From positions 1,521,363 to 1,585,362 of the forward strand of contig NZ_CP036349.1 in the NCBI RefSeq assembly GCF_007753265.1: DNA of 64,000 bases, given 5' to 3'. The notes under the pieces were generated by a model. The model had not been told where the DNA came from, ran no database searches, and saw only the letters and a list, made by a program, of their open reading frames with translations. Source of the stretch: Botrimarina mediterranea (GTDB lineage Bacteria > Planctomycetota > Planctomycetia > Pirellulales > Lacipirellulaceae). Position 1 is the first letter of the stretch. Each line of letters begins with the position of its first letter. This document shows positions 1 through 8,612 of this stretch, piece after piece. The translations under genes were made by a program, and so were the position numbers.

Positions 1-1149
1 CTCTTCGCCCAGCACCTCGGCGGCGAGAGCCCAGGATTCGAAGTCGTCGGTCCTAGCCGTATCCCGCCACTTGCGATCGGCGGCCATTTCCAAGACGACG
101 CGGGCCTGATCGCGCGCTGCCATAAGGTCGCGGACCTGCGTCAAGAGCCGTAGGCGCAGAACAGCCGCAGGCCCCGGGTTGTCGGAGTAGGGCTCCAGCA
201 ACTCAATTGCAGTCACCATGCGACCGGTCGACGCCAAGACATAGGCACGCAAGAGAGCGATCCCGTCGCTGGCGATGTCGAGCTTCATGAGTTGTTCAAG
301 ATGCTGCTCGGCGAGAGCCAGGGAAGCCAGGCGATCGGTTGAATCGGAGGGTGCGCCCGCGACATCGACTCGACCAGACGCCAAATGCCGGGCGATCCAC
401 AAGTGCGCCGGGGCGTAGCCAGGGCTATCGAGCGTCGCCAACCGCTGCATCCTCATGTAGGCTTCTTGCAGGTCGCCGTCGTCTGCCAGCTTCAATGCCG
501 TTCGATAGTCGGTGCGTCGCGTGTCGATTCCGAGTTGCGCGAGCTTTCGCTCAAAGAGCTCGACCATCGCGTAGTCGCCCGCATTTGCCGCGTCGCGTAC
601 CGCGATCTTGTAGCGTTCGGCGATGTCCTCCTTGCCGATCATCGCGCCATGTACCGCGACGAACGCGAATGGCAGGGCGAACACCAAGGCCGGCGCTGCG
701 AGCAGCAGTTCGTGCGGCCGCCGTGTCGCGAGCCAAGCGTTCGCAAATCCCAAGAGGCTTGCGATGGGCAGCCACAGGGGTTTCGAGATTGTGGCCAAGA
801 AGACGAGAACGCCGTCGAGATTCAGCCGCTCGGCGAGACCGTAGATCGCCGCGCCGGTGCGGCCAAGGAATCGTCCGATGACATAAAGCGGTCCGCGTCC
901 AGTTCCAGATGGAAGGAACCGCCCCACCAATCGCCCAAAGAAGATCAGCGGCCAGAGAACGATGCGGACGGTCTGCACCACAAAGGACTCGAGGCCCTCG
1001 AAGCTGTCGAAAGCTGAAAGTACCCCTTCCCCGGCGCGTCCGATGAGGTTCTCAATCGGCCCGATCACCGAATCCCAGGCCGCGCCGATCTGGCGGCCAC
1101 GCGTTGCGCACCAATCGGCGATTCGGTAGCGGAGGGGAGGGCGGGACAT
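1..1149 (-). CDS. TPR-like membrane protein, C-terminus beyond window
   Basis: The frame is open from an ATG at 1149 to the window edge (383 codons), so the 3' end is missing. The start reads MSRPPLRYRIADWC. Hydrophobic segments lie near residues 57-78 and 145-170; the second is followed by a soluble region of helical repeats in which rows such as AERYKIAVRDAANAGDYAMV look like degenerate TPR units. It is the last visible gene of the unit that begins at 12747, 210 bp beyond the larger TPR protein. A scaffold or substrate-receptor role beside the ubiquitin-like pathway is inference from position only; no enzymatic motif was seen. Confidence 0.7.
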   Translation of the reverse strand, partial: MSRPPLRYRIADWCATRGRQIGAAWDSVIGPIENLIGRAGEGVLSAFDSFEGLESFVVQTVRIVLWPLIFFGRLVGRFLPSGTGRGPLYVIGRFLGRTGAAIYGLAERLNLDGVLVFLATISKPLWLPIASLLGFANAWLATRRPHELLLAAPALVFALPFAFVAVHGAMIGKEDIAERYKIAVRDAANAGDYAMVELFERKLAQLGIDTRRTDYRTALKLADDGDLQEAYMRMQRLATLDSPGYAPAHLWIARHLASGRVDVAGAPSDSTDRLASLALAEQHLEQLMKLDIASDGIALLRAYVLASTGRMVTAIELLEPYSDNPGPAAVLRLRLLTQVRDLMAARDQARVVLEMAADRKWRDTARTDDFESWALAAEVLGEE

Positions 1150-1359
1150 CGCGGAGGCGGAATCCGGTCGGGAGTGGCGACTGGTAAAACGGCCAGTTTA
1201 CTTCGCTGCCCGGAGCGGCGGCAAACAGACTGACCACACCTCCCGCGGTCGCCCCAACCGACCGCCGATACCCCTACAGGCGGTGTATCCGTCTCCAGGG
1301 ACAGACGCCTTCCACCTCCATCGATTTGGTCGCGTTTCAACGGGGCTGGTTACGTCCGG

Positions 1360-4300
1360 CTAGGGTTGGCGCCAAGTGATGGCCTTAGCATCGTTAGCCC
1401 ATCGCCAAGCAACAACACTGTGGGAGCCGGTTCGGATCGGCGTCCCCTCACGGAGCACGGGAAGTAGTGGTGATTCGGAAAGCAGCGGTCCACTGAACTC
1501 CAACGCCCCATAACTCCGTTCTGCCTTTTCGACCTCCAACCAATGGGCGCCGAAACCCTCGACACCGGGAACCTCGACGGCGACCTGGAGTCGTTGGCCA
1601 GGGCTTGATTTCAGAGTGCGAAACGCGGCGAAGAGACCATCCACGAAGACTCGCTCGGCAGCGATATCCGACTCATCGAAGTACTTCAGTTCGACCCGGT
1701 CGTCGACAGAATCTTCTAGTTCGCCGGCTTTCCCCCAAGCGCTGAGCAAGTCGGCTTGGTTGCGGTAGACGACGGACATGAGGTAACCGCCCGGCGGCTT
1801 GAGTCGGACAGCTCCCTCATGACCCGAAAAGAGACGAGCCGCAAGTTGCCGAGCGACGACCTCTCCCCCCTCACGGCCGCCATTGGTCCAAGCCGAGACG
1901 CCCACCGCCACCCAACTCGGGGGCGCATCGACGAGGGTCGCCCACGGAGGACTTCCATCGTTGACGCGGAAGCCCTCATTAGGTCGCGAGCTTCTCGTCA
2001 CTACCCAAACCGTAGCGTCTCCCACCGCCAGGGTGGCGACCTGCTCAATCCCCACAGCGTGGGCGGCGACGCTCCTTACAGTGCTTTGCGGCCGTTCCTC
2101 TAATTGGTCGATAGCCTCCCGGATATCGGGCGAAGTAATGGCTCTGGGTTGGGCGGCATAGAGAACCGCAACGGTTTGTGATGCGCCGTAAGGTAGCGAG
2201 ACCGGGAACTCGTCGTGCAGGCTCTCGTACTCTGCCGAAAGAAAACGCGGCCCCATCAAGTCATGTTGGTACAGCCGGGTAAGCGACGGATTGGCGATAG
2301 CGACCTTCCTAGCGGATCGCTGAGCGGATGCCACATTGCCTGTGGCGGCGTAGACGATCGCCAAGAGGGCTTCGTCCTCGCGCGAGTCGGCAAATTGCTT
2401 GGCGGCGCCGTGCTCATGGATTTGCAGCAGCGCGATCAAACGCTGATTCTCTACCGCGTCGAACTCGTATGCGGCAAGGTCGTGCGGCTTATTTAGGATA
2501 ATCTCGCTCGAATGCCGCAGATACTCGTGATAGTCCTTGCGGGCCCAGGCGGATCGGCTCTTGGAAAGTAGAATCGCTGGGGCCGCCTCGGATTGTGATT
2601 CATGCAACGCCCAAAGCTGTTGCAGCGAGTCCCATTCTTTCCGGTCGATAAGCTCGTAGCTGAGCCGATCAAAGGCTTCAGCGGGGTCGTCGGCGCTCTC
2701 GTAGTAGGCGCGCCATTCGCCGGCTTTCAGACACGCGTTGAGCTGAGAATGCCGGTAGATCCAGCCGTACTGGTCTTCCACCGAGTCCGCCGCTCGCTTG
2801 AAGTGACGCGCCGCTTCGCCGGGGCGGCCTTCTATCAGAGCGATTTCTCCGGCCAACGCGGCGAGACTCGCGTCTCCCGCATCGGCGGCCTGCGCCCGAT
2901 CATTGAGCGACTTCAATACATCGAGTCGGCGTTCACTGGCGGCGAGACGGACAAGGCTATCGAGCGCATCGTCATTTGGCTCGGTCCCCGGGTAAGCCTG
3001 CTCCCATCGACCAGTGCGATAGAGGAGCCTCACGAGGTCATTGGAAAGCGACTCCCTCAGGTACTCGGAGTCTTCGTCCAGGTCCTTGCCGTCAAGCTTT
3101 TGGAGAGTCTTGCGAATTAGTTCCTCTGCCTCGTCGGTACGCCCGCCTTCTCCGAGAACTTCGGACATACGAAGAGCGACCTCAGCGTCCTCCGGCTTTG
3201 CTTCGAATCGTTTGGCGACAACGTCGTGGAGCTCTTCGGTTGAGACCGCAATCTGGCCGTCGTCGTAGGCGTAGAAAAACTCCTCGAAGGCCGATTCCGG
3301 ATCGGGCAGGACCTCGATGGCGCCGGCGATTTCGCCGGCCGACGCCGCGGCGTCAAGGTAAGACCAAACGTACGCCGATTGACCCTCGGAGGTCTTGATG
3401 GCGCTCAGGTAACTAGCCATCGCGTCGGCGTAGCGACCGTCCATGTAGTGGAGGGCGCCGCGGGCGTTGTGATATCCGTCCGTATCGGGCGCCGACTCTT
3501 GCAAATAGTCCGCCAGCACTCGGAGCCCGTTGTAATCTTGGTAGCCAAGTGAAGCGGCGGTTTCGGCCGCAACGACGGCGGGGTCATCGCACCTGCGCAA
3601 TAACGGAAGCACTTGCTCCTTCTTATCGTCGGCCAGACCGATCAACGTCTTCAATAGGGCCGTCGTGTCGGCGGGGGTGCTGCGCAGTACTTCACGCCAC
3701 ATGACGAGGGACTCTTCCTTCCGGTTGAGTCGGGCAAGAAGTTCGGCCTGGATCCGACACGCGCTGGCCGAAGGCCCGATCAAGGTGGCGTAGGCCCTGG
3801 CGTGATTCAATGCTTCTTCACGAGCATCTTCCTTGATGCAGTTGTGAATGCCGAAGTAGGCGCCGGGAAAACGGTCGGGGGCCTGGACCGCCTTGAAGCA
3901 CCGAAGCGCATCCTCCCACCTTCCTGCGGATTGCCATCGATAGCCGGTCAGGAGGAGACAATAGTCTCGCAATTCGCCGCTAGGAACTACCTGCTCCGCT
4001 TCTTTGAGACGCCGACCAGCCAAGTCGCCGTCGCCATTAGCAGCGATTGCTTCGTCAGCCTCCCTGACAGCCGTCAGCCACGGACCGAATTGGTCCTGAT
4101 TCGACGCCAGGACCGTCTGTATCCACGCCGCGATGAACTGCGTATTGGTCAATCCAAGATCGAGCCTCTGCCAGTCGTAGAGTTTCCAGGTGCTTCCAAC
4201 GCGGCCCAGGAGGAGGCGACATTCGAACTGCTCCTCATCGTCCGGGTACGTGCTGACAATGTAGACCGTTCGGGTGTCGGGATCGCCTGCAGGTGTCTCC

Positions 4301-4794
4301 ACGCCGACGATAGTCGGGGAGCACCAGAACGGTTCGACCGATACGCCGACGGCTTGGCGACGCGCCGCCGGTTTGTCGATCGGATCAATGCCGAAGTAAC
4401 CACCGTGCAATTCGACCAGCCGATGAAGGCGTTTGGAGTCGACGAGCTTGACGAAGCCGGCGTCATCGTCGTTGGCCGAACACTCGGCGATCTTCTCAAT
4501 CACCGACTGAATCTCGGCATACTCGTCGTCAGACGGCGGCGCATTCGCCCCGTCGAAGTCGGAGAAGACGCGGTAAGATTCGGCGAAGACTTCGTCGGAT
4601 GAACGTGGCGCCAAGACCACAGCCGGACGATTCTTCTCGGCGATGATGGCGGCGATCTTAACGAGCATGGCGCCAGACGCGCCAACGCCGACGAGAACCG
4701 CGAGGGCGCCGAGGACATAAACGCCAACCCTTCGCTTCTTGCGCGGCGGCTCGTCGATGGAGAGCCACACCACTTCGTCTTGTCGTTTATCCAC
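1360..4794 (-). CDS. large membrane-anchored TPR protein (1144 aa)
   Basis: The protein has a short basic cytoplasmic N-terminus, one membrane segment at about residues 22-50, and then roughly 1,000 residues of helical hairpins typical of TPR/SEL1-type repeats (for example LNHARAYATLIGPSASACRI, LLRRCDDPAVVAAETAASLG). The last 150 residues look more beta-rich and may form a separate domain. TPR arrays bind proteins or peptides, so it is a reasonable candidate for a partner-binding scaffold of the conjugation system encoded upstream, but this is inference. It starts 41 bp after the DUF2752 gene on the same strand. I do not recognise a named family over its full length. Confidence 0.8.
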   Translation of the reverse strand: MDKRQDEVVWLSIDEPPRKKRRVGVYVLGALAVLVGVGASGAMLVKIAAIIAEKNRPAVVLAPRSSDEVFAESYRVFSDFDGANAPPSDDEYAEIQSVIEKIAECSANDDDAGFVKLVDSKRLHRLVELHGGYFGIDPIDKPAARRQAVGVSVEPFWCSPTIVGVETPAGDPDTRTVYIVSTYPDDEEQFECRLLLGRVGSTWKLYDWQRLDLGLTNTQFIAAWIQTVLASNQDQFGPWLTAVREADEAIAANGDGDLAGRRLKEAEQVVPSGELRDYCLLLTGYRWQSAGRWEDALRCFKAVQAPDRFPGAYFGIHNCIKEDAREEALNHARAYATLIGPSASACRIQAELLARLNRKEESLVMWREVLRSTPADTTALLKTLIGLADDKKEQVLPLLRRCDDPAVVAAETAASLGYQDYNGLRVLADYLQESAPDTDGYHNARGALHYMDGRYADAMASYLSAIKTSEGQSAYVWSYLDAAASAGEIAGAIEVLPDPESAFEEFFYAYDDGQIAVSTEELHDVVAKRFEAKPEDAEVALRMSEVLGEGGRTDEAEELIRKTLQKLDGKDLDEDSEYLRESLSNDLVRLLYRTGRWEQAYPGTEPNDDALDSLVRLAASERRLDVLKSLNDRAQAADAGDASLAALAGEIALIEGRPGEAARHFKRAADSVEDQYGWIYRHSQLNACLKAGEWRAYYESADDPAEAFDRLSYELIDRKEWDSLQQLWALHESQSEAAPAILLSKSRSAWARKDYHEYLRHSSEIILNKPHDLAAYEFDAVENQRLIALLQIHEHGAAKQFADSREDEALLAIVYAATGNVASAQRSARKVAIANPSLTRLYQHDLMGPRFLSAEYESLHDEFPVSLPYGASQTVAVLYAAQPRAITSPDIREAIDQLEERPQSTVRSVAAHAVGIEQVATLAVGDATVWVVTRSSRPNEGFRVNDGSPPWATLVDAPPSWVAVGVSAWTNGGREGGEVVARQLAARLFSGHEGAVRLKPPGGYLMSVVYRNQADLLSAWGKAGELEDSVDDRVELKYFDESDIAAERVFVDGLFAAFRTLKSSPGQRLQVAVEVPGVEGFGAHWLEVEKAERSYGALEFSGPLLSESPLLPVLREGTPIRTGSHSVVAWRWANDAKAITWRQP

Positions 4795-4835
4795 CGAACC
4801 TTCCGCTTACCAGATAATGAAGTTGTCGTAGCCGT

Positions 4836-5309
4836 TTAGTACCCAAATGTCTTGAGACACCAGTTTGCCAGGAGCGCGAAGATGAGCGTCGATCCAAACA
4901 GCGTCTTCCAAAGGTCGGGAGTTGGGCGCCTGGGGCCGCTTAGTTCATAGAGTCGATACGGGACCTGCACGGCCACCGCCAAAGCCATCAGCCAACCGAC
5001 GCGATGGAAGGAGAGCGAACGAGCAACGTTCCCCTCGGCCAGGGCGACAAAGCTCCTCGTGAGACCGCAGCCGGGGCATTCGACGCCGAACCACGCCCGA
5101 CTCATGCACAGGGGCGGGAGCTTGAACCCCTCGCCAAGGGGCGCCTCGACGTTGCCGTTTCCGTTGAGTCGGAGGCAGCACGCAAGCGTCAACACGACGA
5201 CGCCAACGGCGAGCATCTCCCAGTGACGCCGCCGGTACGAATCGTCGGACACGGGGTCTTCGACGACAATCAGGACGGGGTCCTCGGCGTTCTCGGTGGC
5301 GACGCTCAT
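4836..5309 (-). CDS. DUF2752 family membrane protein
   Basis: This 157-residue protein has three likely membrane segments (about 32-48, 103-120 and 136-153). It carries the hallmark DUF2752 motif CPGCGLTRS at 78-86, preceded by a loop with further cysteines (C68, C78, C81). The family's biochemical function is unknown; the Cys pair suggests metal or redox chemistry at the membrane. Its ATG directly follows the stop codon of the E2-like gene (TGAATG), so translation is probably coupled. Its presence inside a ubiquitin-like operon is unexplained. Confidence 0.85.
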   Translation of the reverse strand: MSVATENAEDPVLIVVEDPVSDDSYRRRHWEMLAVGVVVLTLACCLRLNGNGNVEAPLGEGFKLPPLCMSRAWFGVECPGCGLTRSFVALAEGNVARSLSFHRVGWLMALAVAVQVPYRLYELSGPRRPTPDLWKTLFGSTLIFALLANWCLKTFGY

Positions 5310-5981
5310 TCAGGACTCCACGATCGGCTGAAGCTCAAATTCTTCTTGGCAGGCGGGGCAGTTGGTGCGGCGGCCTATCCAGTTGGCGTTGATTCGGAAC
5401 CGTTTGTGACAGCTCGGGCAGGCCGTCAGATTCTTGGCGGGCTCGGTTGACGTCTCGACGGCCGCCGGCGCCGAGGGAGGTTGACTGTTTGTGACCTCGT
5501 GAGCCGAATCCGTGTCATGCTCTTCGGGCAACAGGCTTACGCTGTCTAGCGGCAATTTATCCTCATTCTCGGCGACCCAGCGCGCCGCCTCGCCGTTGAG
5601 AGGGCTTTTGACATTGTAGCTCTGGTAAGCAAGTAGCTCGCCGATACGCATCACGATCGATTGCAGCGGCTCTCCCGGGCTCCAATGGTCGCCCACACAG
5701 ATCGCATGGGGCGCGATGTTCGGATGAAATACCGGCGTCAGCATTCGGCACATCGGAGGGGTCCGCGGATAGTTCCGCGGCAGCACGATCTCGACGGTGT
5801 GGGTCGCCGCCGGCTTCAGTTCGCCGGCAACGCTCCGCAAGCTGTTGATGCGATACTCCAGTTGATAACGCTCCGGCGGGTCCCCTTCGCACTGGAGGAC
5901 CCTGACTCGGGGGTGCGCGCGGACATACTCACGCAGTTGAGCGTGATCGGCAGACAGGCGTTTCAGGCGGACGGTGCTCAT
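5310..5981 (-). CDS. E2 ubiquitin-conjugating enzyme-like protein with C-terminal zinc ribbon
   Basis: Residues 1-140 follow the E2 (UBC) pattern. YPRTPP (71-76) matches the conserved YPxxPP turn. VFHPNIAP (84-91) contains the HPN motif. C95 in AICVGDHWSP sits at the position of the catalytic cysteine, a few residues before the W100-S101-P102 signature, and SPLNGEAARW (126-135) matches the end of the fold. A linker and a zinc ribbon (C188, C191, C208, C211) follow, which is not usual for E2s. The E2 would accept the activated modifier from the E1-like protein as a thioester. Its start overlaps the stop of the RING-protease gene (ATGA). Fold assignment is strong from motifs; activity is inference. 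Confidence 0.92.
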   Translation of the reverse strand: MSTVRLKRLSADHAQLREYVRAHPRVRVLQCEGDPPERYQLEYRINSLRSVAGELKPAATHTVEIVLPRNYPRTPPMCRMLTPVFHPNIAPHAICVGDHWSPGEPLQSIVMRIGELLAYQSYNVKSPLNGEAARWVAENEDKLPLDSVSLLPEEHDTDSAHEVTNSQPPSAPAAVETSTEPAKNLTACPSCHKRFRINANWIGRRTNCPACQEEFELQPIVES

Positions 5982-7288
5982 GGCGCCGGGGCAGTTGTGT
6001 CGGTGGGGTCGTCAGTGGATACGTCGGGGTTTCGCTTCGGCAGGCCGATCTCTTCAGGCGCCAATTCGATCAGCGCTTCATAGGCGATGGAGAACCCGAG
6101 GCCTTCGGCGAAGCGCTTCTCGGCGGTCATCGTATTAATGCCCACCAGCCGCCCTGATGCGTCGTAGAGTCCGCCGCCGCTGTTGCCGGAGTTGATCGCG
6201 GCCGAGGTTTGCAGAATGCGATAGCTGACGCCGCCGCGCGTTTGACGGCGGACCTGCGAGATGCTGCCGGACGTGTGCGTCCAACCGAGGCCATGCGGGT
6301 TGCCGATCGCAAAAACTGGGTCGCCGACGACAACGTCCTCGTCGGCGTTCCAATGCGCCTCATCGACAACCCCGGTTGGCAGCCGCGCAGATATCAAGGC
6401 CAAGTCGATTCCGTCCGGCGCCACCCAGACGACCGAAGCCGGCGCCTGTACCGCCGTGATCGATCCCACCGTGAGCCGCGCCATTCCCGAGAGGTCCGCG
6501 AGGGCTGTCGTTGTTCCACTCGTATAGGCGCCGTCGATGACGTGACGATTCGTGACGATGTAGCTCAGGCCATCGACAACCCGTAGCACCACTCCCGAGC
6601 CAATCCCCATCCTGCCGATCCCCATATTGGAGTTGATCATGACATTCGCCCGCATCGCGCGAGCGATGTGGCTGGGCAGGCTATTGAGGGATTCGTCATC
6701 GATCGCCATTTCAGCGAACGAGGTTTGGTTACTGGGGCCGCCCATGTAGTACGAGAGCCCCACGGCCCATCCAACGATGTCGGCCAGCCCGAGCGCCATT
6801 GCGAAGGCGGCGAGGACAACGCCTCGCTGGTTCGGCCGGTGGGTAACCAGCGCGATGCACGCCACGAGCATCGCGATCGCCCCCGTGATCAGGCCAAACA
6901 GCGGGGCGCCGAGAATCGCGATGGCGATCGCCCACAGGCTCGCCCGGTTCCACCGCGGCTTGAGGGCGTCGATGCCCCCCTTCGGCGGGACGGGAGCAGG
7001 AAGCGGCGTCACAGCGCGAAGGTCATCGGCAGAGACGCGGATGGAAACTTGTTCGAGCCGTTCGTTGCTTGCCCGAGACGCGGTGCACTCGTAAGCCGTG
7101 CAACCCCGTTCGGGAACCCAACACCCCTGATGGTGGACCGCGCCGCAATCGCGGCAGACGGCGACCGCTTCTCCAACCGACAGCACCTTGGAGCACGCGG
7201 CGCAAAGCGTCCCTGCCTCGCGCTCTTGAGCGATTGAGAGTCTTGGGGCGGGGGCGGGTTCGCCGGTTGATTCCGTTTCAGGGGTCAC
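5978..7288 (-). CDS. RING-like domain fused to membrane segments and a trypsin-like serine protease
   Basis: The domain order is as follows. A binuclear Cys/His treble-clef (C29, C32, C45, C48, H52/H53, C56, C63, C68) resembles prokaryotic RING fingers. Two or three membrane segments lie at about 116-180. A trypsin/HtrA-like protease domain then carries H249 (TNRHVIDGA), D295 (DGIDLALIS) and S370 (INSGNSGGGLYD), so the catalytic triad is intact. No PDZ domain follows. RING domains commonly recruit charged E2s, and here the E2 gene is immediately downstream with overlapping codons. It may couple modifier ligation with proteolysis across a membrane; this is inference. It begins 3 bp after the preceding gene's stop. 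Confidence 0.88.
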   Translation of the reverse strand: MTPETESTGEPAPAPRLSIAQEREAGTLCAACSKVLSVGEAVAVCRDCGAVHHQGCWVPERGCTAYECTASRASNERLEQVSIRVSADDLRAVTPLPAPVPPKGGIDALKPRWNRASLWAIAIAILGAPLFGLITGAIAMLVACIALVTHRPNQRGVVLAAFAMALGLADIVGWAVGLSYYMGGPSNQTSFAEMAIDDESLNSLPSHIARAMRANVMINSNMGIGRMGIGSGVVLRVVDGLSYIVTNRHVIDGAYTSGTTTALADLSGMARLTVGSITAVQAPASVVWVAPDGIDLALISARLPTGVVDEAHWNADEDVVVGDPVFAIGNPHGLGWTHTSGSISQVRRQTRGGVSYRILQTSAAINSGNSGGGLYDASGRLVGINTMTAEKRFAEGLGFSIAYEALIELAPEEIGLPKRNPDVSTDDPTDTTAPAP

Positions 7289-7291
7289 AAA

Positions 7292-7993
7292 TCAGGTCGA
7301 TTCGGCAAGGATGAAGAGGGCCATGAGGATCGAATAGAACACCGACAATCCGAGCGACGTCCATCCGAGGATAATATAGATCGGACCACATTTGGCGATT
7401 TCAGCTCGCTTAGGGATGACATAGGCGGCGGAGAGAATCGCTGTTAGCGGCGCAACACACGCCAGTAGGGACGTGACGAACAAGCCGACGACGATCCGCT
7501 TCATCCCATCGCGTTGATTGACCTTCGACGACTGGCGTCGGAGGTCGTCTCGCGACATCGGATCGACCGAATCGAATTCCGTGTGACAATAGCGGCAGCG
7601 CAGAGCGATCGCCTTTATCTCCTCGCCACAAGCGGGGCATTGCTTCTTATCCCCCCAAGCAGTCATCGGCGTGGCCGCGGACTCCCCCTTGTCGAGCGCC
7701 GGCGCCTGCGCGCAGCCGTACGAGCCGCAGCCCCCCATCTCGCTCCAGCAATCGCGGTGATGCAACTGATCGCAGTCGGGGCATGTGACGCATTCCTCCC
7801 CCGCCGTCATTGCCGTTTGGCAGATGGGGCATTTTACGGGGCGATCCGCTGTGATCGGCGTTGAAGCGATGGCGACGCCGTCGGCGGTGAGCGCCAATAC
7901 CCTGCGGCAGCTTGGGCATCGTAGCGAGCGCGCGGACGCGTCCGGTGGCAAGCTCACCGCGGCGCCGCAGTCGCAGTTCAGCGAGGTAAGCAT
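7292..7993 (-). CDS. RING-like and zinc-ribbon membrane protein
   Basis: This 233-residue protein contains three successive metal-binding modules. An N-terminal ribbon has C7, C9, C26 and C29. A RING-like treble clef (C55, C58, C71, C74, H78/H79, C82, C89, C94) is spaced like the one in the neighbouring protease fusion. A second ribbon has C119, C122, C133 and C136. Two to three membrane segments follow (about 165-192 and 204-230). I chose the ATG at 7993 because the N-terminal ribbon begins there and the preceding gene ends 17 bp away. It is a candidate E3-like adaptor for the E2 encoded two genes downstream; that role is inferred from domain and context. Confidence 0.85.
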   Translation of the reverse strand: MLTSLNCDCGAAVSLPPDASARSLRCPSCRRVLALTADGVAIASTPITADRPVKCPICQTAMTAGEECVTCPDCDQLHHRDCWSEMGGCGSYGCAQAPALDKGESAATPMTAWGDKKQCPACGEEIKAIALRCRYCHTEFDSVDPMSRDDLRRQSSKVNQRDGMKRIVVGLFVTSLLACVAPLTAILSAAYVIPKRAEIAKCGPIYIILGWTSLGLSVFYSILMALFILAEST

Positions 7994-8010
7994 AGGAAGG
8001 CCGCCGTCGA

Positions 8011-8565
8011 TTAGAGCCCGCCGTTCTCGTTGAGCGCAGCAAGCACCCCGATCAGGAGGTTGAAGAGGAAGGAGATCAACATCACAACGGCGATCACGGT
8101 AAACATCTTCTTGGCCTTGGGGCTTCGCTGCGTCGAATAGACGATCGCCACGATGCACCCGATCATGGGGCACAGAATAGCGACGATCCAGTCGAAGACT
8201 CCAAGTTTGGCGTCAGGATCGTTCTTGAGCTTCCTCTTCTCTGCCTTCGCCAACTCCGCATCGAAGAACTCGCCGCAGAAACGGCATTTCGCCGCGTTGG
8301 CATGGATCATCTCGCCGCACGCCGGGCACGGCTTACGGTCCGCACTCGGCGCGGCCGGCGTCGATGCAGTGATCTCCGATTCCTGGTCGAAATCCCCCCA
8401 GGCGTCGTCGGCAGGAGGGGCTTCCTCGATCGGGTCGAGCTCTGCACGTGGCATGGGGACGACGATCGGGCCCTGGCACTTGGGGCACTTCGCCTTCTTG
8501 CCAGCGGCGGAGTCGGAAGTCTTGAGAGTCACGCCGCACGAGGGGCAAGTGACGGTAATAGGCAC
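8011..8565 (-). CDS. double zinc-ribbon membrane protein
   Basis: This protein has 184 residues. The first zinc ribbon is C7, C10, C27, C30 and the second is C80, C83, C94, C97, written PCPACGEMIHANAAKCRFCG. That second pattern recurs almost unchanged in the proteins at 7292-7993 and 12041-12442. An acidic, alanine/proline-rich linker joins the two ribbons. Two C-terminal membrane segments (about 124-144 and 154-177) anchor it. No enzymatic motif is visible. The repeated ribbon across the operon suggests a shared binding surface or assembly role; this is inference. Confidence 0.8.
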   Translation of the reverse strand: MPITVTCPSCGVTLKTSDSAAGKKAKCPKCQGPIVVPMPRAELDPIEEAPPADDAWGDFDQESEITASTPAAPSADRKPCPACGEMIHANAAKCRFCGEFFDAELAKAEKRKLKNDPDAKLGVFDWIVAILCPMIGCIVAIVYSTQRSPKAKKMFTVIAVVMLISFLFNLLIGVLAALNENGGL

Positions 8566-8612
8566 GGCAGGCTCCGTAGTTGGGGACGGGCTAGAGAGTC
8601 GTCGTTGTTTGA

